From Oncomelania hupensis (lineage: Eukaryota > Mollusca > Gastropoda > Littorinimorpha > Pomatiopsidae): DNA of 64,000 bases. The translations under genes were made by a program, and so were the position numbers. Positions 11,308-21,497 of the stretch are shown piece after piece. The first letter of the stretch is position 1, and each line of letters starts with the position of its first letter. The notes under the pieces were generated by a model. That model ran no database searches. It was not told where the DNA came from and worked only from the letters and a program-made list of their open reading frames with translations. The stretch is taken from assembly GCA_036898135.1 (NCBI GenBank), contig CM072511.1, forward strand, positions 35,856,075-35,920,074, given 5' to 3'.

Positions 11308-14300
11308 ATGGCTGACTTCTGGCAGAAAGGGGTTGAACTGAATCTAAAAGGCAAGCAGCTGACGGAGTACGTCAAGTCTCAGGAGAGAATACGAGAAAGA
11401 GAATTGGAAGAGAAGCGTCTAGAAAAAGAAATAGAACTAGAACAGAAGCGTCTAGAAGTAGAAGAGCAGCGTCGCCGTGAAGAACGAGAATTAGAAGAAC
11501 AGCGTCGCCGTGAAGACAGAGAATTCGAGCTGAAGCGTCTTGAGTTCCAGCTAGAAATGGCGCGTATCCAAAACAATCAGCATGCGCCACAAGTCACCAA
11601 CGACCATACGGCTCCAAAATTGCCAGCTTTCGTCGACGGGAAGGACCAGATCGACAGCTATCTGGCCAGATTCGAAAGGTTCGCCGAAAGCTCCAATTGG
11701 CAACCTCGAGACTGGGCGATTCGACTAAGTGCACTTCTGACGGGGCAAGCTCTCGAAGTTTACACCAGACTGTCGAACGATGACGCCAAAAACTACGACG
11801 TCTTGAAAGAGGCCCTGTTGCAGTGCTACAACTTTACAGAGAAGGGCTACCGTAAACGCTTCCGTGAATGCCGGCCTAAGTCAGACGAGACGCCAAAGCA
11901 GTTTGTGGAGCGCCTGTCGTCATATCTACACAAGTGGGTGGAGTTATCAGGCGAAATGAAGTCTTACGACAGTCTCCATGACCTGATCGTGAAGGAACAA
12001 TTTCTCAATGCCTGTCACAAGGACTTAGCGACCCACTTAGAAGAACAAAAGCTGCAGACGCTTAAAGATGTGACTGAGGCTGCTGAAAGATATCTTATCG
12101 CTCATGGGAAAACCCTGGGGCCACCCAGCGCGACGAAACATTTTCAGAAGACTGGAAACCATGTGAACCAGATCCAGGGGAGCCAGACGAACCAGAGACA
12201 GACGGACTCCACGCCTCCTCCCAGGGAAGGGCATTCAAGAGGCTGTTTCACTTGCAACGCTACAGACCACAGAGCGGCTAACTGTCCTCAAAACAAAAGT
12301 AGCGGACAGCGGAGCAGTACGGACAATGCAGCGGCGGGCAACCGACAGAGACGTTTCTCCAATCTACGGCAAACCAGTAGATCTGACCATCAAGTGTGCG
12401 GCGGGAGCGTCATTCTTCCGAGTGAGACCGAGCGCGCAGCTACTCCCGCGGACGTGCAAGAGTGCATAACCGATGGCCAACTTCTCCTTGCCAACGGGAA
12501 ATCCATCCCCGTCGTCGCCAGCGCAGCTGTGACCGTACAGAACATGCCTGTTTCCAAGGGACGCGTCGGAAATCATGAAGTGACTGTTTTAAGAGACTCT
12601 GGCTGCAGTGGGGTCATCGTCAGAGAAGACCTAATCGCTAAAGAACAGTTCACTGGCGATTCAAAATGGACACTTATGGCCGACAGCAAATGTGTGAAAG
12701 CGCCAGTTGCAAAAATTCATGTCAACACCCCTTTCTACATAGGCGAAGTCGAAGCGGTTTGCCTGAAGAAGCCGCTGTATGATTTGATGATCGGGAACAT
12801 CGACGGCGCGAGACGACCCGACGACCCCGATCCAGAATGGAGTCCTGCCTCAACCCAACACGTCGAAGTTGTGGAGGAGGATCCATTGCCGTTTCCCGAT
12901 GGAGACCTTACAGAGCTGCTACGGGACAATGTGGTTACTCCGGCTCAGCCCTGCCGACCAGAGATCGTCGGTGCTGTTACTACCAGGGCCCAGGCCAAGA
13001 GAGACAAGACGTCTACGCCACTGAAGGTCGCCGACAACTCTAAAGCTGCCATCGTGGACAGAGATAAGCTGATCCAGCTCCAGGAAGCTGATAGTACTTT
13101 AAACAAGTATAGGAACCGCCAAGACCACGTGACCAAGGGCAGTGGCACGGTCTATTTTGAGGTGAAGGCCAAGATCCTGTACAGAATCTTCCAGCACCCG
13201 AGGGTCAACGGAGGTAAACCACTACGTCAAGTACTGGTACCATTACCCTTAAGGCGCCAGGTGATGGAAGTAGCGCATGACTCAATTATGGGAGGTCACC
13301 TAGGTATCAAGAAGACGTCAGACAGAATCCAGGCGGTGTTCTACTGGCCAGGACTTCATGCGGACGTCAGCCGTTCCTGCCGATCGTGTGACATTTGCCA
13401 GAAAACCATACCTCGAGGAAGGGTCCCGAAAGTGCCTATGCAGAGGATGCCTCTGATCGACCGACCTTTCAAGAGGGTGGCCTTAGACCTAATCGGCGAA
13501 ATAAGACCTCCGAGTGAAGAAGGTCATCGGTGGGTACTGACTTTAGTGGACTATGCGACTCGGTACCCAGAAGCAGTGCCACTGAAGAAGATTGACACTG
13601 AAACTGTAGCAGAGGCACTCGTGGACATGTTCAGTAGACTTGGAGTGCCTGAAGAAATTCTGACAGACCTCGGGACGCAGTTCGTCTCTGACTGCATGAA
13701 GGAGGTGAACAGACTGCTGAGCATCCGGCATTTGACTACGACACCCTACCATCCGATGTGCAACGGGCTTGTCGAAAAGTTCAATGCTACGCTGAAGTCC
13801 ACCTTGAAGAAACTGTGCAGCGAGCAGCCCAGACAATGGCATCGCTACATCAACGCCTTACTTTTCGCCTACAGAGAAGTACCGCAGGAGTCCACCGGCT
13901 TTTCTCCGTTCGAGCTGCTGTACGGAAGAACCATCCGCGGGCCGATGCACATCCTAAAAGAACTGTGGACGAAAGAAGTAGACACCCCAGAGGTGAAGAA
14001 CAGCTACCAGTACGTGTTTGAGCTACGGGAGAAGCTGGAGCAGACTCTCGAGATAGCCAGAGAAAACCTGAAGAAGTCCCAGGACTGTGGGAAGCACTAC
14101 TATGACCGTAGGGCTGTGAACAGGAAGTTCAAACCTGGCAACAAAGTGCTGGTGCTGCTACCTACTGATCACAATAAGTTGCTGATGCAGTGGAAAGGCC
14201 CGTACGAAGTGGAGACCGTGGTGGGGATCAACGACTACAAGGTGAAGGTCGGCCAGCATTCCAAGATATACCACGCCAACCTCCTCAAGCTGTACGTGGA

Positions 14301-14793
14301 AAGGCCATCAGAGACTGTGCATGTGGCAACAGCAGCTGAGATCGACAACAGCTTTGACAGCGAAGAACTGCTGGAACTGGGAGACTTCCACAGCAAAGAA
14401 GGCATCGATGATGTTAAGATAGGACCAAGCTTGACGGGAGGTCAAAAGATGGAGCTCAAGGACCTTATGGGCGAATTTCCCCATAGCTTCAGTGATGTCC
14501 CAGGCTCTACGACTTTGGTCGAACATGAAGTCCACACCCAGACCTGGAAGGAGCATCTGCAGACCTTGAGGGAGCTGTTCCACCGTCCCGCAGAAGCCAA
14601 CCTGATCGTGAGACCCAGCAAGTGCATCCTGGGAGCTGACAACGTCGACTGCGTCGGACATCCGACGGAAGGAGGAGACAACGGAGGATGCACTGACTCC
14701 AGGAAAACCCACGTGATCGTCGTCTTTGACCCTGGGCCGATGACAACCGCAACTGACGAGGGCGACGTTTCCTTGCGGATGAAAGATCATTGA
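11308..14793 (+). CDS. Gag-protease-integrase polyprotein of element A, RT core missing
   Basis: An intact 1161-residue frame from an ATG. Residues about 20-95 form a highly charged coiled coil. Residues 110-270 are a retrotransposon Gag domain. A CCHC knuckle uses C313, C316, H321 and C326. The protease motif is D430-S-G. Integrase has an H657/H664/C694/C697 zinc site and a DDE triad at D727, D787 and E823 with the canonical 35-residue D-E gap, though the second motif reads TDLGTQF instead of the usual TDNG. The integrase C-terminal domain follows to about 1000. Residues 1040-1075 resemble the lead-in to RT, then at about 1076 the sequence jumps to KEHLQTLREL..PSKCILG, a region normally beyond the YxDD box. 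No YxDD and no RNase H remain. The protein could assemble, process and integrate but cannot copy RNA. Confidence 0.93.
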   Translation: MADFWQKGVELNLKGKQLTEYVKSQERIRERELEEKRLEKEIELEQKRLEVEEQRRREERELEEQRRREDREFELKRLEFQLEMARIQNNQHAPQVTNDHTAPKLPAFVDGKDQIDSYLARFERFAESSNWQPRDWAIRLSALLTGQALEVYTRLSNDDAKNYDVLKEALLQCYNFTEKGYRKRFRECRPKSDETPKQFVERLSSYLHKWVELSGEMKSYDSLHDLIVKEQFLNACHKDLATHLEEQKLQTLKDVTEAAERYLIAHGKTLGPPSATKHFQKTGNHVNQIQGSQTNQRQTDSTPPPREGHSRGCFTCNATDHRAANCPQNKSSGQRSSTDNAAAGNRQRRFSNLRQTSRSDHQVCGGSVILPSETERAATPADVQECITDGQLLLANGKSIPVVASAAVTVQNMPVSKGRVGNHEVTVLRDSGCSGVIVREDLIAKEQFTGDSKWTLMADSKCVKAPVAKIHVNTPFYIGEVEAVCLKKPLYDLMIGNIDGARRPDDPDPEWSPASTQHVEVVEEDPLPFPDGDLTELLRDNVVTPAQPCRPEIVGAVTTRAQAKRDKTSTPLKVADNSKAAIVDRDKLIQLQEADSTLNKYRNRQDHVTKGSGTVYFEVKAKILYRIFQHPRVNGGKPLRQVLVPLPLRRQVMEVAHDSIMGGHLGIKKTSDRIQAVFYWPGLHADVSRSCRSCDICQKTIPRGRVPKVPMQRMPLIDRPFKRVALDLIGEIRPPSEEGHRWVLTLVDYATRYPEAVPLKKIDTETVAEALVDMFSRLGVPEEILTDLGTQFVSDCMKEVNRLLSIRHLTTTPYHPMCNGLVEKFNATLKSTLKKLCSEQPRQWHRYINALLFAYREVPQESTGFSPFELLYGRTIRGPMHILKELWTKEVDTPEVKNSYQYVFELREKLEQTLEIARENLKKSQDCGKHYYDRRAVNRKFKPGNKVLVLLPTDHNKLLMQWKGPYEVETVVGINDYKVKVGQHSKIYHANLLKLYVERPSETVHVATAAEIDNSFDSEELLELGDFHSKEGIDDVKIGPSLTGGQKMELKDLMGEFPHSFSDVPGSTTLVEHEVHTQTWKEHLQTLRELFHRPAEANLIVRPSKCILGADNVDCVGHPTEGGDNGGCTDSRKTHVIVVFDPGPMTTATDEGDVSLRMKDH

Positions 14794-15025
14794 CTGTGTG
14801 GACGAACTAAGAATATTGGTAATGACAGACTTGAAAATGAAAAACGTTGACTGGGTAAATGATCTGTGAACATTGACAGTATCCAGAAAGATTTGCAGAT
14901 GAGAAACATTGACTCTGTGTGAATGAACTGTGAACATTGACAATATCCAGATAGACTTGAAGATGAAAACCATTGACTCTGTGTAGATAAGCTGAGCGCA
15001 ATTACAGTATTCAGAAAGTCTTAAA
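14790..15025 (+). repeat. About four tandem 62-bp units in element A 3' region
   Basis: Units begin TTGACTCTGTGT or similar and contain GAACATTGACAGTATCCAGA and AGATGA blocks, repeating roughly every 60-64 bp. The matching region of element B (19800-19960) has only about two units, so copy number varies within the family. They are noncoding and lie between the stop codon and the polypurine tract. Confidence 0.7.
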
Positions 15026-15097
15026 TTAGTTTCAATTGAGGACTTTGTTTGTGCATTACGTTTCAACGTTGTTGAAAGAAATTGGGTAAATTTCTTC

Positions 15098-15112
15098 TTG
15101 AGTGGGGGGTTA
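15098..15112 (+). other. Polypurine tract of element A
   Basis: GAGTGGGGGGTTA sits directly before TGTTACG of the 3' LTR, where plus-strand priming occurs in LTR elements. Element B has the same tract in reverse at 19735-19748. Confidence 0.75.
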
Positions 15113-15746
15113 TGTTACGTTGAAACGCGAACGAAAGTATGTCGGAAGCGTGTACGATAGATCTAATCGTTTCGTTTTGCAAAATATTCAATAATGGAGT
15201 TTATTTACCTTTGATTTGAGTTTGCATTGTAGTTAGGAGAGGCTTTGTATAACGTTGATAATTTACTTGGGTCGATATTACTGTAGAAGTTTCTGGATCT
15301 GAGTGTTTACTTTCTATAGAAATTTCCCGATGCATGTCGAGGCGGGAGGTCGTTCCAGAAGGAGAAATAATAATGTATGACGTAAGTCAGTGATGACGAT
15401 CTTTTATTCGATTGGTGGCAGTGCGTCATTTCTACATTGTTCGAAATTCTTCTTACGGAAGAGAGAGAGGTTATTTAATCGTGTGCCGAGTTGCTGTTGA
15501 GATAGTAAAGTTGTTGATTGTTGTTGAGAGTTGCTGTGAAAGTTGTTGAGTTAAATTGAGAATTGTATGCAGTTGTTGGTGTGTGCTGAATAAAAGTGGA
15601 AAACTTCATACGTCGACTTTGTGACTTGTATGCTGTTTGGACGGGCTGTGTGAATAAACGAATCTGAGTTACACAACTATCAGGAATTCAAGCATCGGGG
15701 CTGAATCAGATACTGATAGAAAACTCCAACATCAAACTGAGTGTAA

Positions 15747-15748
<2 letters not shown>
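15113..15748 (+). repeat. 3' LTR of element A, full length
   Basis: 636 bp, starting TGTTACGTTG and ending GAGTGTAACA with matching TGTTAC/GTAACA ends. Element B has LTRs of exactly the same length, but with several different segments in the first half. Confidence 0.95.

Positions 15749-15794
<46 letters not shown>
15749..15794. repeat. (CT)n microsatellite
   Basis: CT dinucleotides begin at the first base after the element A 3' LTR. Confidence 0.95.
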
Positions 15795-15795
<1 letters not shown>

Positions 15796-16329
15796 TCACA
15801 CACACAAATAACATAATTTAGCAGCGAATAGTAATTTATTGCTTTTTCGTATAAAAGGGAGGTTATTTTTTTTATTGTTTGATCATTTCAATCATCTATT
15901 TTGCTGTGTAACGTGCGGTGTTTTATTTCATGCTAATGCTAAATGGCATTCTATTCACTTCCGGGCACAAGTGCACTCTGTATGCCAGGGAATATGTTGC
16001 TGTTATTCACTTTGCTATGTTCATGTCACTATATTATATAAACTACTTGGACTACAGCCTTGATATTTTGCCCACTGACTTGACACGTATTGTGGATCGC
16101 TTAATAATAATTTGAAAGTATTTATCACTAAAATTTCCTTCAGAAATAATTAATTAATTATAAAACAAACAATAACAATTATATTTCAATGCTACAAATC
16201 TGATAGCGTTTGGGTGTTTTAGTACCTGAGAACAGCAGAGATGAACAACAACAAATGATATATATGTTATACATACTATGTGACAAACAATTATATGTCC
16301 TACCTGGGGGTAGAAACTACTACCACTCA
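15795..16329. other. No recognisable feature
   Basis: AT-rich sequence. Short open frames have no domain. Confidence 0.45.
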
Positions 16330-16339
16330 TTGATCAAGG

Positions 16340-16800
16340 ATGCTTGGTCACCAGCACCACGCCCGATTCCCCTCACACTCCCCTTCTTCTTCCACCTACT
16401 TTTTTCTGCACCACAAACTCTTCTTTTTCTTCTTATAACATCGCTAGAAGTTCCAGGCATAGGTTCAACAGTTGCATCAGGTTGTCAGTTCATGTCACTG
16501 TCATTAGCACTATCACCAGCATCAGTCACACCCCTTCAATTTTTTCATCACATATATCGCTATGAGTACTCCGGATCTCCATAGAATCACACAGAAGTCG
16601 AGGCAAAATGTCACCAGTTTCCTCCTCTTCACACTCTACTGCATACAAATCAATGTCGTCACTGTCCGAATAATTCATAATAAATTTGTCCGAATAATTC
16701 ATAATAAATTCGTGAGCTGTAAAACGTCGGGCTGGCCTTCGACAAAAAGCATGCAACATGTTGACAACAGTAATCCAAACACAAGGGCACACTATTCATT
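16340..16800 (-). pseudogene. Possible piggyBac-like transposase N-terminal remnant
   Basis: The minus strand encodes RRFTAHEFI..SDSDDIDLY..EEEETGD and, in another frame about 100 bp further on, PGTSSDVIRRKRR. That order, an acidic cluster near the N-terminus followed by a Ser-rich then Arg/Lys-rich linker, resembles piggyBac transposase amino termini. The frame is broken, and a 21-bp direct duplication (TTCATAATAAATT) lies inside it. No catalytic domain is present, so the family call is tentative; random acidic sequence is the alternative. Confidence 0.33.
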
Positions 16801-17430
16801 GAAATAGGCACAAAAAATGAACTCAAAAGCAGCCGGATGTAGCAGACGAACATGTGAGTGTGTTGGAGTTATTTCCCTTCAGTTGCTGTTAGGACAGTGA
16901 GCTTGTTTACATGTGTAATCATCCCGGAAATTCTCCGGGTTGTAGGCGTACTGAATGCATATTTGAGCTCGAAAATTTTCTGATGGGGAAAAAAGCATCG
17001 GAAAATGAGAAAATTATACAATATTATAATGACGCAAGCTTCGTTTTACCAAAAGAAGATACACTGTATGTACAGTACTGTACTCTGTACGTATAGTACT
17101 ATTATCCAGTTATAAGATTCTTAAAGTGATTTTGAATCTTGTCACGATAAAAGAATTTTTTGGGGTATATTTTGCATCGATTATTTTGTGTTTATATAGG
17201 TTGTCATCCGCACAATGCAGATAAAATTAATTTTACTATCTCTTATCAGTTTACCGCAATAATTTTTAACTGTTCATCATCTGCTCCATTTAAGCTCAGC
17301 AGCTGTGTACCTAGCTCTGCTTAGGACCGGTGTCGCGTCGTCAAAGTTCTGGGTGTCTTACTTTAGCCGGGCGCCTTTGCGCATGCGCCAGGTCAATTCG
17401 GGCCGGCTTTTTCACGATGTTCTTAGGCGT
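16801..17430. other. No recognisable feature
   Basis: No gene recognised. CpG content is higher at 17320-17420 than in the flanks, with GCGCATGCGCC near 17388. Confidence 0.45.
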
Positions 17431-17486
17431 CGTAACCCCTAACCCTAACACTAACCCTAACCCCAAATATAACCCTAACCCTTACT
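17431..17486. repeat. Interstitial telomere-like CCCTAA repeat
   Basis: About seven CCCTAA or near units (AACCCCTAACCCTAACACTAACC and further) matching the common animal telomere repeat TTAGGG. The units are imperfect and the tract is short, so it is interstitial and not a chromosome end. Confidence 0.8.
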
Positions 17487-17835
17487 AAGGTGCGATAGAA
17501 CTGTGCGCATGCGTCGAATTTTGTAATGCGTCGACCAATCAGAATGCTCCCAGTCGCTCCCAGCCCAAATAAGATACTAGGAACATTGACGATGTCACAC
17601 AGGGAAAGTTAAAGGCATCACCCTCACAAAGCTGTCCAGACAAAAACGCATCACTTATTGTACTCCCGAACAGGAACGGAAAATTCATAAAATTTTTACC
17701 ATGTAATTCCCTCCCAAAGATAACCGTCTCAAATGGTACGTCTTTTGAAAATCGAACACAAAATTTAAAAAATACACCAAAACAAGTCGTGTAGAATCAT
17801 TTCAGTGAAAGGTATCTATCTCACCTTCAATAAAA

Positions 17836-17898
<63 letters not shown>

Positions 17899-18702
17899 AA
17901 TAAAGTAAAAAATCTAACACAAACTTACAAACACAAGTATATTATTTTCTCAGTTTTCAGAAATCCAAGCCCAAATCAATTTTTAGCATAAAACCCACTT
18001 TATGCAAATGTGGGTCACTTCAAGGCAAACACGTTTTTGCATCAATCCAAGTTTGGGCACTGAGGTGCAAATCATGAATTATGCTGATGTAAGCAGATTT
18101 CTTCACAATCACAATTTCATTAATCAGACACAATGCAACTTGTAAGAATGGGCAAACATGCGCTTCCAAATTTACATAAATGAAAAGTGAGGAAAATATT
18201 TCGGGTGAAGATGAGAACATAAACAAACAAACGGTCTGTTTTGTATTTAGTTAGAGCCTCAACGTTTTACATTCTCCGGGTCGGATGGATATGAGGAAAG
18301 CAGCAGTAGCGACTCTCTTCCACACAGCTCTATCAGGGGGCTTTGTGGGGTTTGGTGTAACCCATAACGTCCGTTAAAAAAAAAAAAAAGCAAACTGTTC
18401 ACGATCACGTTTTTAAAAAAGCAATCACATCAAGCACATATAACGATGAAACAAACAAGCAAGCAAATAACTAACTAACTTACTAACTAACTAACTAACT
18501 AAATACTCACTAACTCCAAAACGGGAACGTTAACAGATTACAGAATACAAAATCCCTATAAACATTTACAAGGAGAATTTTCGTGCAGTGTACACCTACA
18601 TATAAAAATTCAAAACGAAATTAAATTGTAATAGCAACTTAAAATGTAAAATAAATAATGATGATGCCATTTACAGTGATTGAAATGTGTTCAATACTAT
18701 TT
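17487..18702. other. No gene; (AAAT)n microsatellite at 17829-17899
   Basis: AT-rich sequence with an AAAT/AATA tetranucleotide tract at 17829-17899, a poly-A run near 18376-18388 and an (ACTA)n-like patch near 18470-18500. No domain-bearing frame. Confidence 0.6.
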
Positions 18703-18888
18703 TAAGGCCGAAGAAGAGGGGGACAGAAAAAGAGGTGAGAGGACAACATTCGAGAATGGACTGGCTTGACACTGAGCGAAGCCATGAGGGTTGCTGAGGA
18801 CAGAGAAAGATGGAGTACGCTGGTTAAACGATCATCTGTGGTGCCACAACGACCTTCGAGTTACGGGATAGAATAGGATAGGGTAGGA
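18703..18888 (+). mobile_element. Non-LTR retrotransposon 3' end, copy 3
   Basis: Plus-strand copy of the LINE tail. It starts in the Arg/Lys-rich segment, passes through a stretch equivalent to EWTGLTLSEAMRVAEDRERW and ends in GGGATAGAATAGGATAGGG, the family's GGATA-type tail. About 185 bp, 5'-truncated. Confidence 0.8.
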
Positions 18889-19098
18889 TTTTATCGCATC
18901 AATCTTCGCATAGCCATGAGCACTCTTCTCGATTAATGCAAATAATGGTATAATTTACAGGGTTGACAAAGACAATGGGAAAGGGGAAATCAAAATTGGT
19001 CCACAAATCATCCAGCCTTTGCAGTTCATTCACAGGTCGTCTTTTATTACAATCCTTCCAATTGGCCAATTTTTATGATATTTTAGGATATTGTTATC

Positions 19099-19734
19099 TG
19101 TTACACTCAGTTTGATGTTGGTATTTTCTATCAGTATCTGATTCAGCCCCGATGCTTGAATTCCTGATAGTTGTGTAACTCAGATTCGTTTATTCACACA
19201 GCCCGTCCAAACAGCATACAAGTCACAAAGTCGGCGTATGAAGTTTTCCACTTTTATTCAGCACACATCAACAACTGCATACAATTCTCAATTCAACTCA
19301 ACAACTTTCACAGCAACTTTCCAAATCACTATCAACAACTTTACTCTCTCCGCAACAATCTCGGCACACGATTAAATAACCTCTCTCTTTTCCGGAAAGA
19401 TTTCGAATACGGTAGAAATGACGTACTGCCACCAATCGAACTAAAGATCGTCATCACTGACTTACGTCATTCACATTTTCTCTACTTCCGGGAACATTCA
19501 CGACCTTCGATATCCATCCGGAAATTTCTATCAAGAGTAAACACGCATATCCAGAAGATTCTCAAATAATATCGACTAACGCAAATTATCAACGTTATAC
19601 AAAGCCTCTCCTAACAACAATGCAAACTCAAATCAAAGGTAAATAAACACCATTATTGAATACTTTGCAAAACGAAACGATTAGATCCATCGTACACGCT
19701 TCAGCCATATTATCATTCGCGTTTCAACGTAACA
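19099..19734 (-). repeat. 3' LTR of element B
   Basis: 636 bp, TGTTACACTC to CGTAACA on the plus strand. It carries the 132-codon open frame also present in the other LTR, which I treat as noncoding. Confidence 0.95.
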
Positions 19735-19748
19735 TAACCCCCCACTCA
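19735..19748 (-). other. Polypurine tract of element B
   Basis: Reverse complement reads GAGTGGGGGGTTA directly before the 3' LTR, as in element A. Confidence 0.75.
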
Positions 19749-20114
19749 AGAAGAAATTTACCTAATTTCTTTCAACAACGTTGAAACGTAATGCACAAAC
19801 AAAGTTCAGAATTAAAACTTATTTCAGACTGTCTCATTTACTGTCAATGTTCTCAGTTTATATACACAGAGTCCATGTTTTCCCATCCGCAAGTCTTTCT
19901 GGATACTGTCAATGTTCACAGTTCATTCACACAGTCAATGTTATTTCATTCGCAAGGAAACGACGCCCTCGTCAGTTGCGGTCGTCATCGGCCCAGGGTC
20001 AAAGACGATGATCACGTGGGCTTCCCTGGAATCAGTGCGTCCTCCGTTGTCTCCTTCTTCCATCGGATGTCTGACGCAGTCGACGTTGTCAGCTCCCAGA
20101 ATGCATTCGCTGGG

Positions 20115-21494
20115 TCACACGGTCAGGTCGGCTTCTGCGGGACGGTGGAACAGCTCCCTCATGGTCTGCAGATGCTCCTTCCAGGTCTGGGTGTGGACTT
20201 CATGTTCGACCAAAGTCGTAGAGCCTGGGACATCGCTGAAGTTGTGGGGAAACTCGCCCATAAGGTCCTCGAGCTCCATCTTTTGACCTTCCGTCAAGCC
20301 TGGACCTAGTTTAACATCATCGATGCCTTCTTTGCTGTGGAAGTCTCCCAGTTCCAACAGTTCTTCGCTGTCAAAGCTGTCGTCGGTCACAGCTGCTGTT
20401 GCTGCATGTACAGTCTCTGATGGCCTTTCCACGTACAGCTTAAGGAGGTTGGCGTGGTATATCTTGGAATGCTGGCCGACCTTCACCTTGTAGTCGTTGA
20501 TCCCCACCACGGTCTCCACTTCGTACGGGCCTTTCCACTGCATCAGCAACTTATTGTGGTTGGTAGGTAGCAGCACCAGCACTTTGTTGCCAGGTTTAAA
20601 CTTCCTGTTCACAGCCCTACGGTCATAGTAGTGCTTTCCACAGTCTTGGGACTTCTTCAGGTTTTCTCTGGCTATCTCGAGAGTCTGCTCCAGCTTCTCT
20701 CGTAGCTCAAACACGTACTGGTAACTGTTCTTCACCTCTGGGGTCTCTACTTCTTTCGTCCACAGTTCTTTTAGGATGTGCATCGGCCCTCGGATGGTTC
20801 TTCCGTACAGCAGCTCGAACGGAGAAAAGCCGGTGGACTCCTGCGGTACTTCTCTGTAGGCGAAAAGTAAGGCGTTGATATAGCGATGCCATTGTCTGGG
20901 CTGCTCGCTGCACAGTTTCTTCAGGGTGGACTTCAGCGTAGCATTGAACTTCTCGACAAGCCCGTTGCACATCGGATGGTAGGGTGTCGTAGTCAAATGC
21001 CGGATGCTCAGCAGTCTGTTGACCTCCTTCATACAGTCAGAGACGAACTGTGTCCCGAGGTCTGTCAGAATTTCTTCGGGCACTCCAAGTCTACTGAACA
21101 TGTCCACCAGTGCCTCTGCTACAGTTTCAGTGTCAATCTTCTTCAGTGGCACTGCTTCTGGGTACCGAGTCGCATAGTCCACTAAAGTCAGTACCCACCG
21201 ATGACCTTCTTCACTCGGAGGTCTTATTTCGCCGATTAGGTCTAAGGCCACCCTCTTGAAAGGTCGGTCGATCAAAGGCATTCTCTGCATTGGCACTTTA
21301 GGGACCCTTCCTCGAGGTATGGTCTTCTGGCAAATGTCACATGATCGACAGAAACGGCTGACGTCCGCATGAAGTCCTGGCCAGTAGAACACCGCCTGGA
21401 TTCTGTCTGACGTCTTCTTGATGCCTAGGTGACCTCCCATGATTGAGTCATGCGCTACTTCCATAACCTGGCGCCTTAGGGGTAACGGTACCAA
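20115..21494 (-). pseudogene. Integrase and RT-remnant half of element B polyprotein
   Basis: About 459 residues in frame with the Gag-PR half but separated from it by a TAA at 21495-21497, where element A has CAA (Gln). It carries the integrase zinc site, the DDE triad (motifs VALDLIG, TDLGTQF, GLVEKFN), the C-terminal domain and then the same jump HEVHT-QTWKEHL that deletes the RT core. A TGA replaces AGA after residues ADLTV, ending the frame within the RT remnant. Unless the TAA is read through, no integrase is made from this copy. Confidence 0.9.
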
Positions 21495-21497
21495 GAC

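Larger units (their letters stand above)
10137..15748 (+). mobile_element. LTR retrotransposon A, RT-deleted, integrase-before-RT order
   Basis: A 5.6 kb element with LTRs at 10137-10741 and 15113-15748, a leader, one long Gag-PR-IN frame, a tandem-repeat 3' region and a polypurine tract. Aligned LTR sequence differs only by a 3-bp indel, so insertion is recent. The 5' LTR lacks its first 28 bp and meets a (CTGT)n tract, so no target duplication can be read. Element B is a sister copy in the opposite orientation. Placing integrase upstream of RT remnants is the Gmr1-like arrangement of Ty3/gypsy elements. Confidence 0.93.

Noticed and set aside
14308..15066. 252-codon antisense frame across the end of element A (and 172 codons at 19791-20309 in B)
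   Set aside because: It lies opposite the integrase/RT remnant and the 62-bp tandem repeats, whose unit length keeps it open. It shows no domain and differs in length between copies.
19171..19569. 132-codon frame in both LTRs of element B
   Set aside because: Present twice only because LTRs are duplicates. It is antisense to the element and not kept in the related LTRs of A or at 39938.
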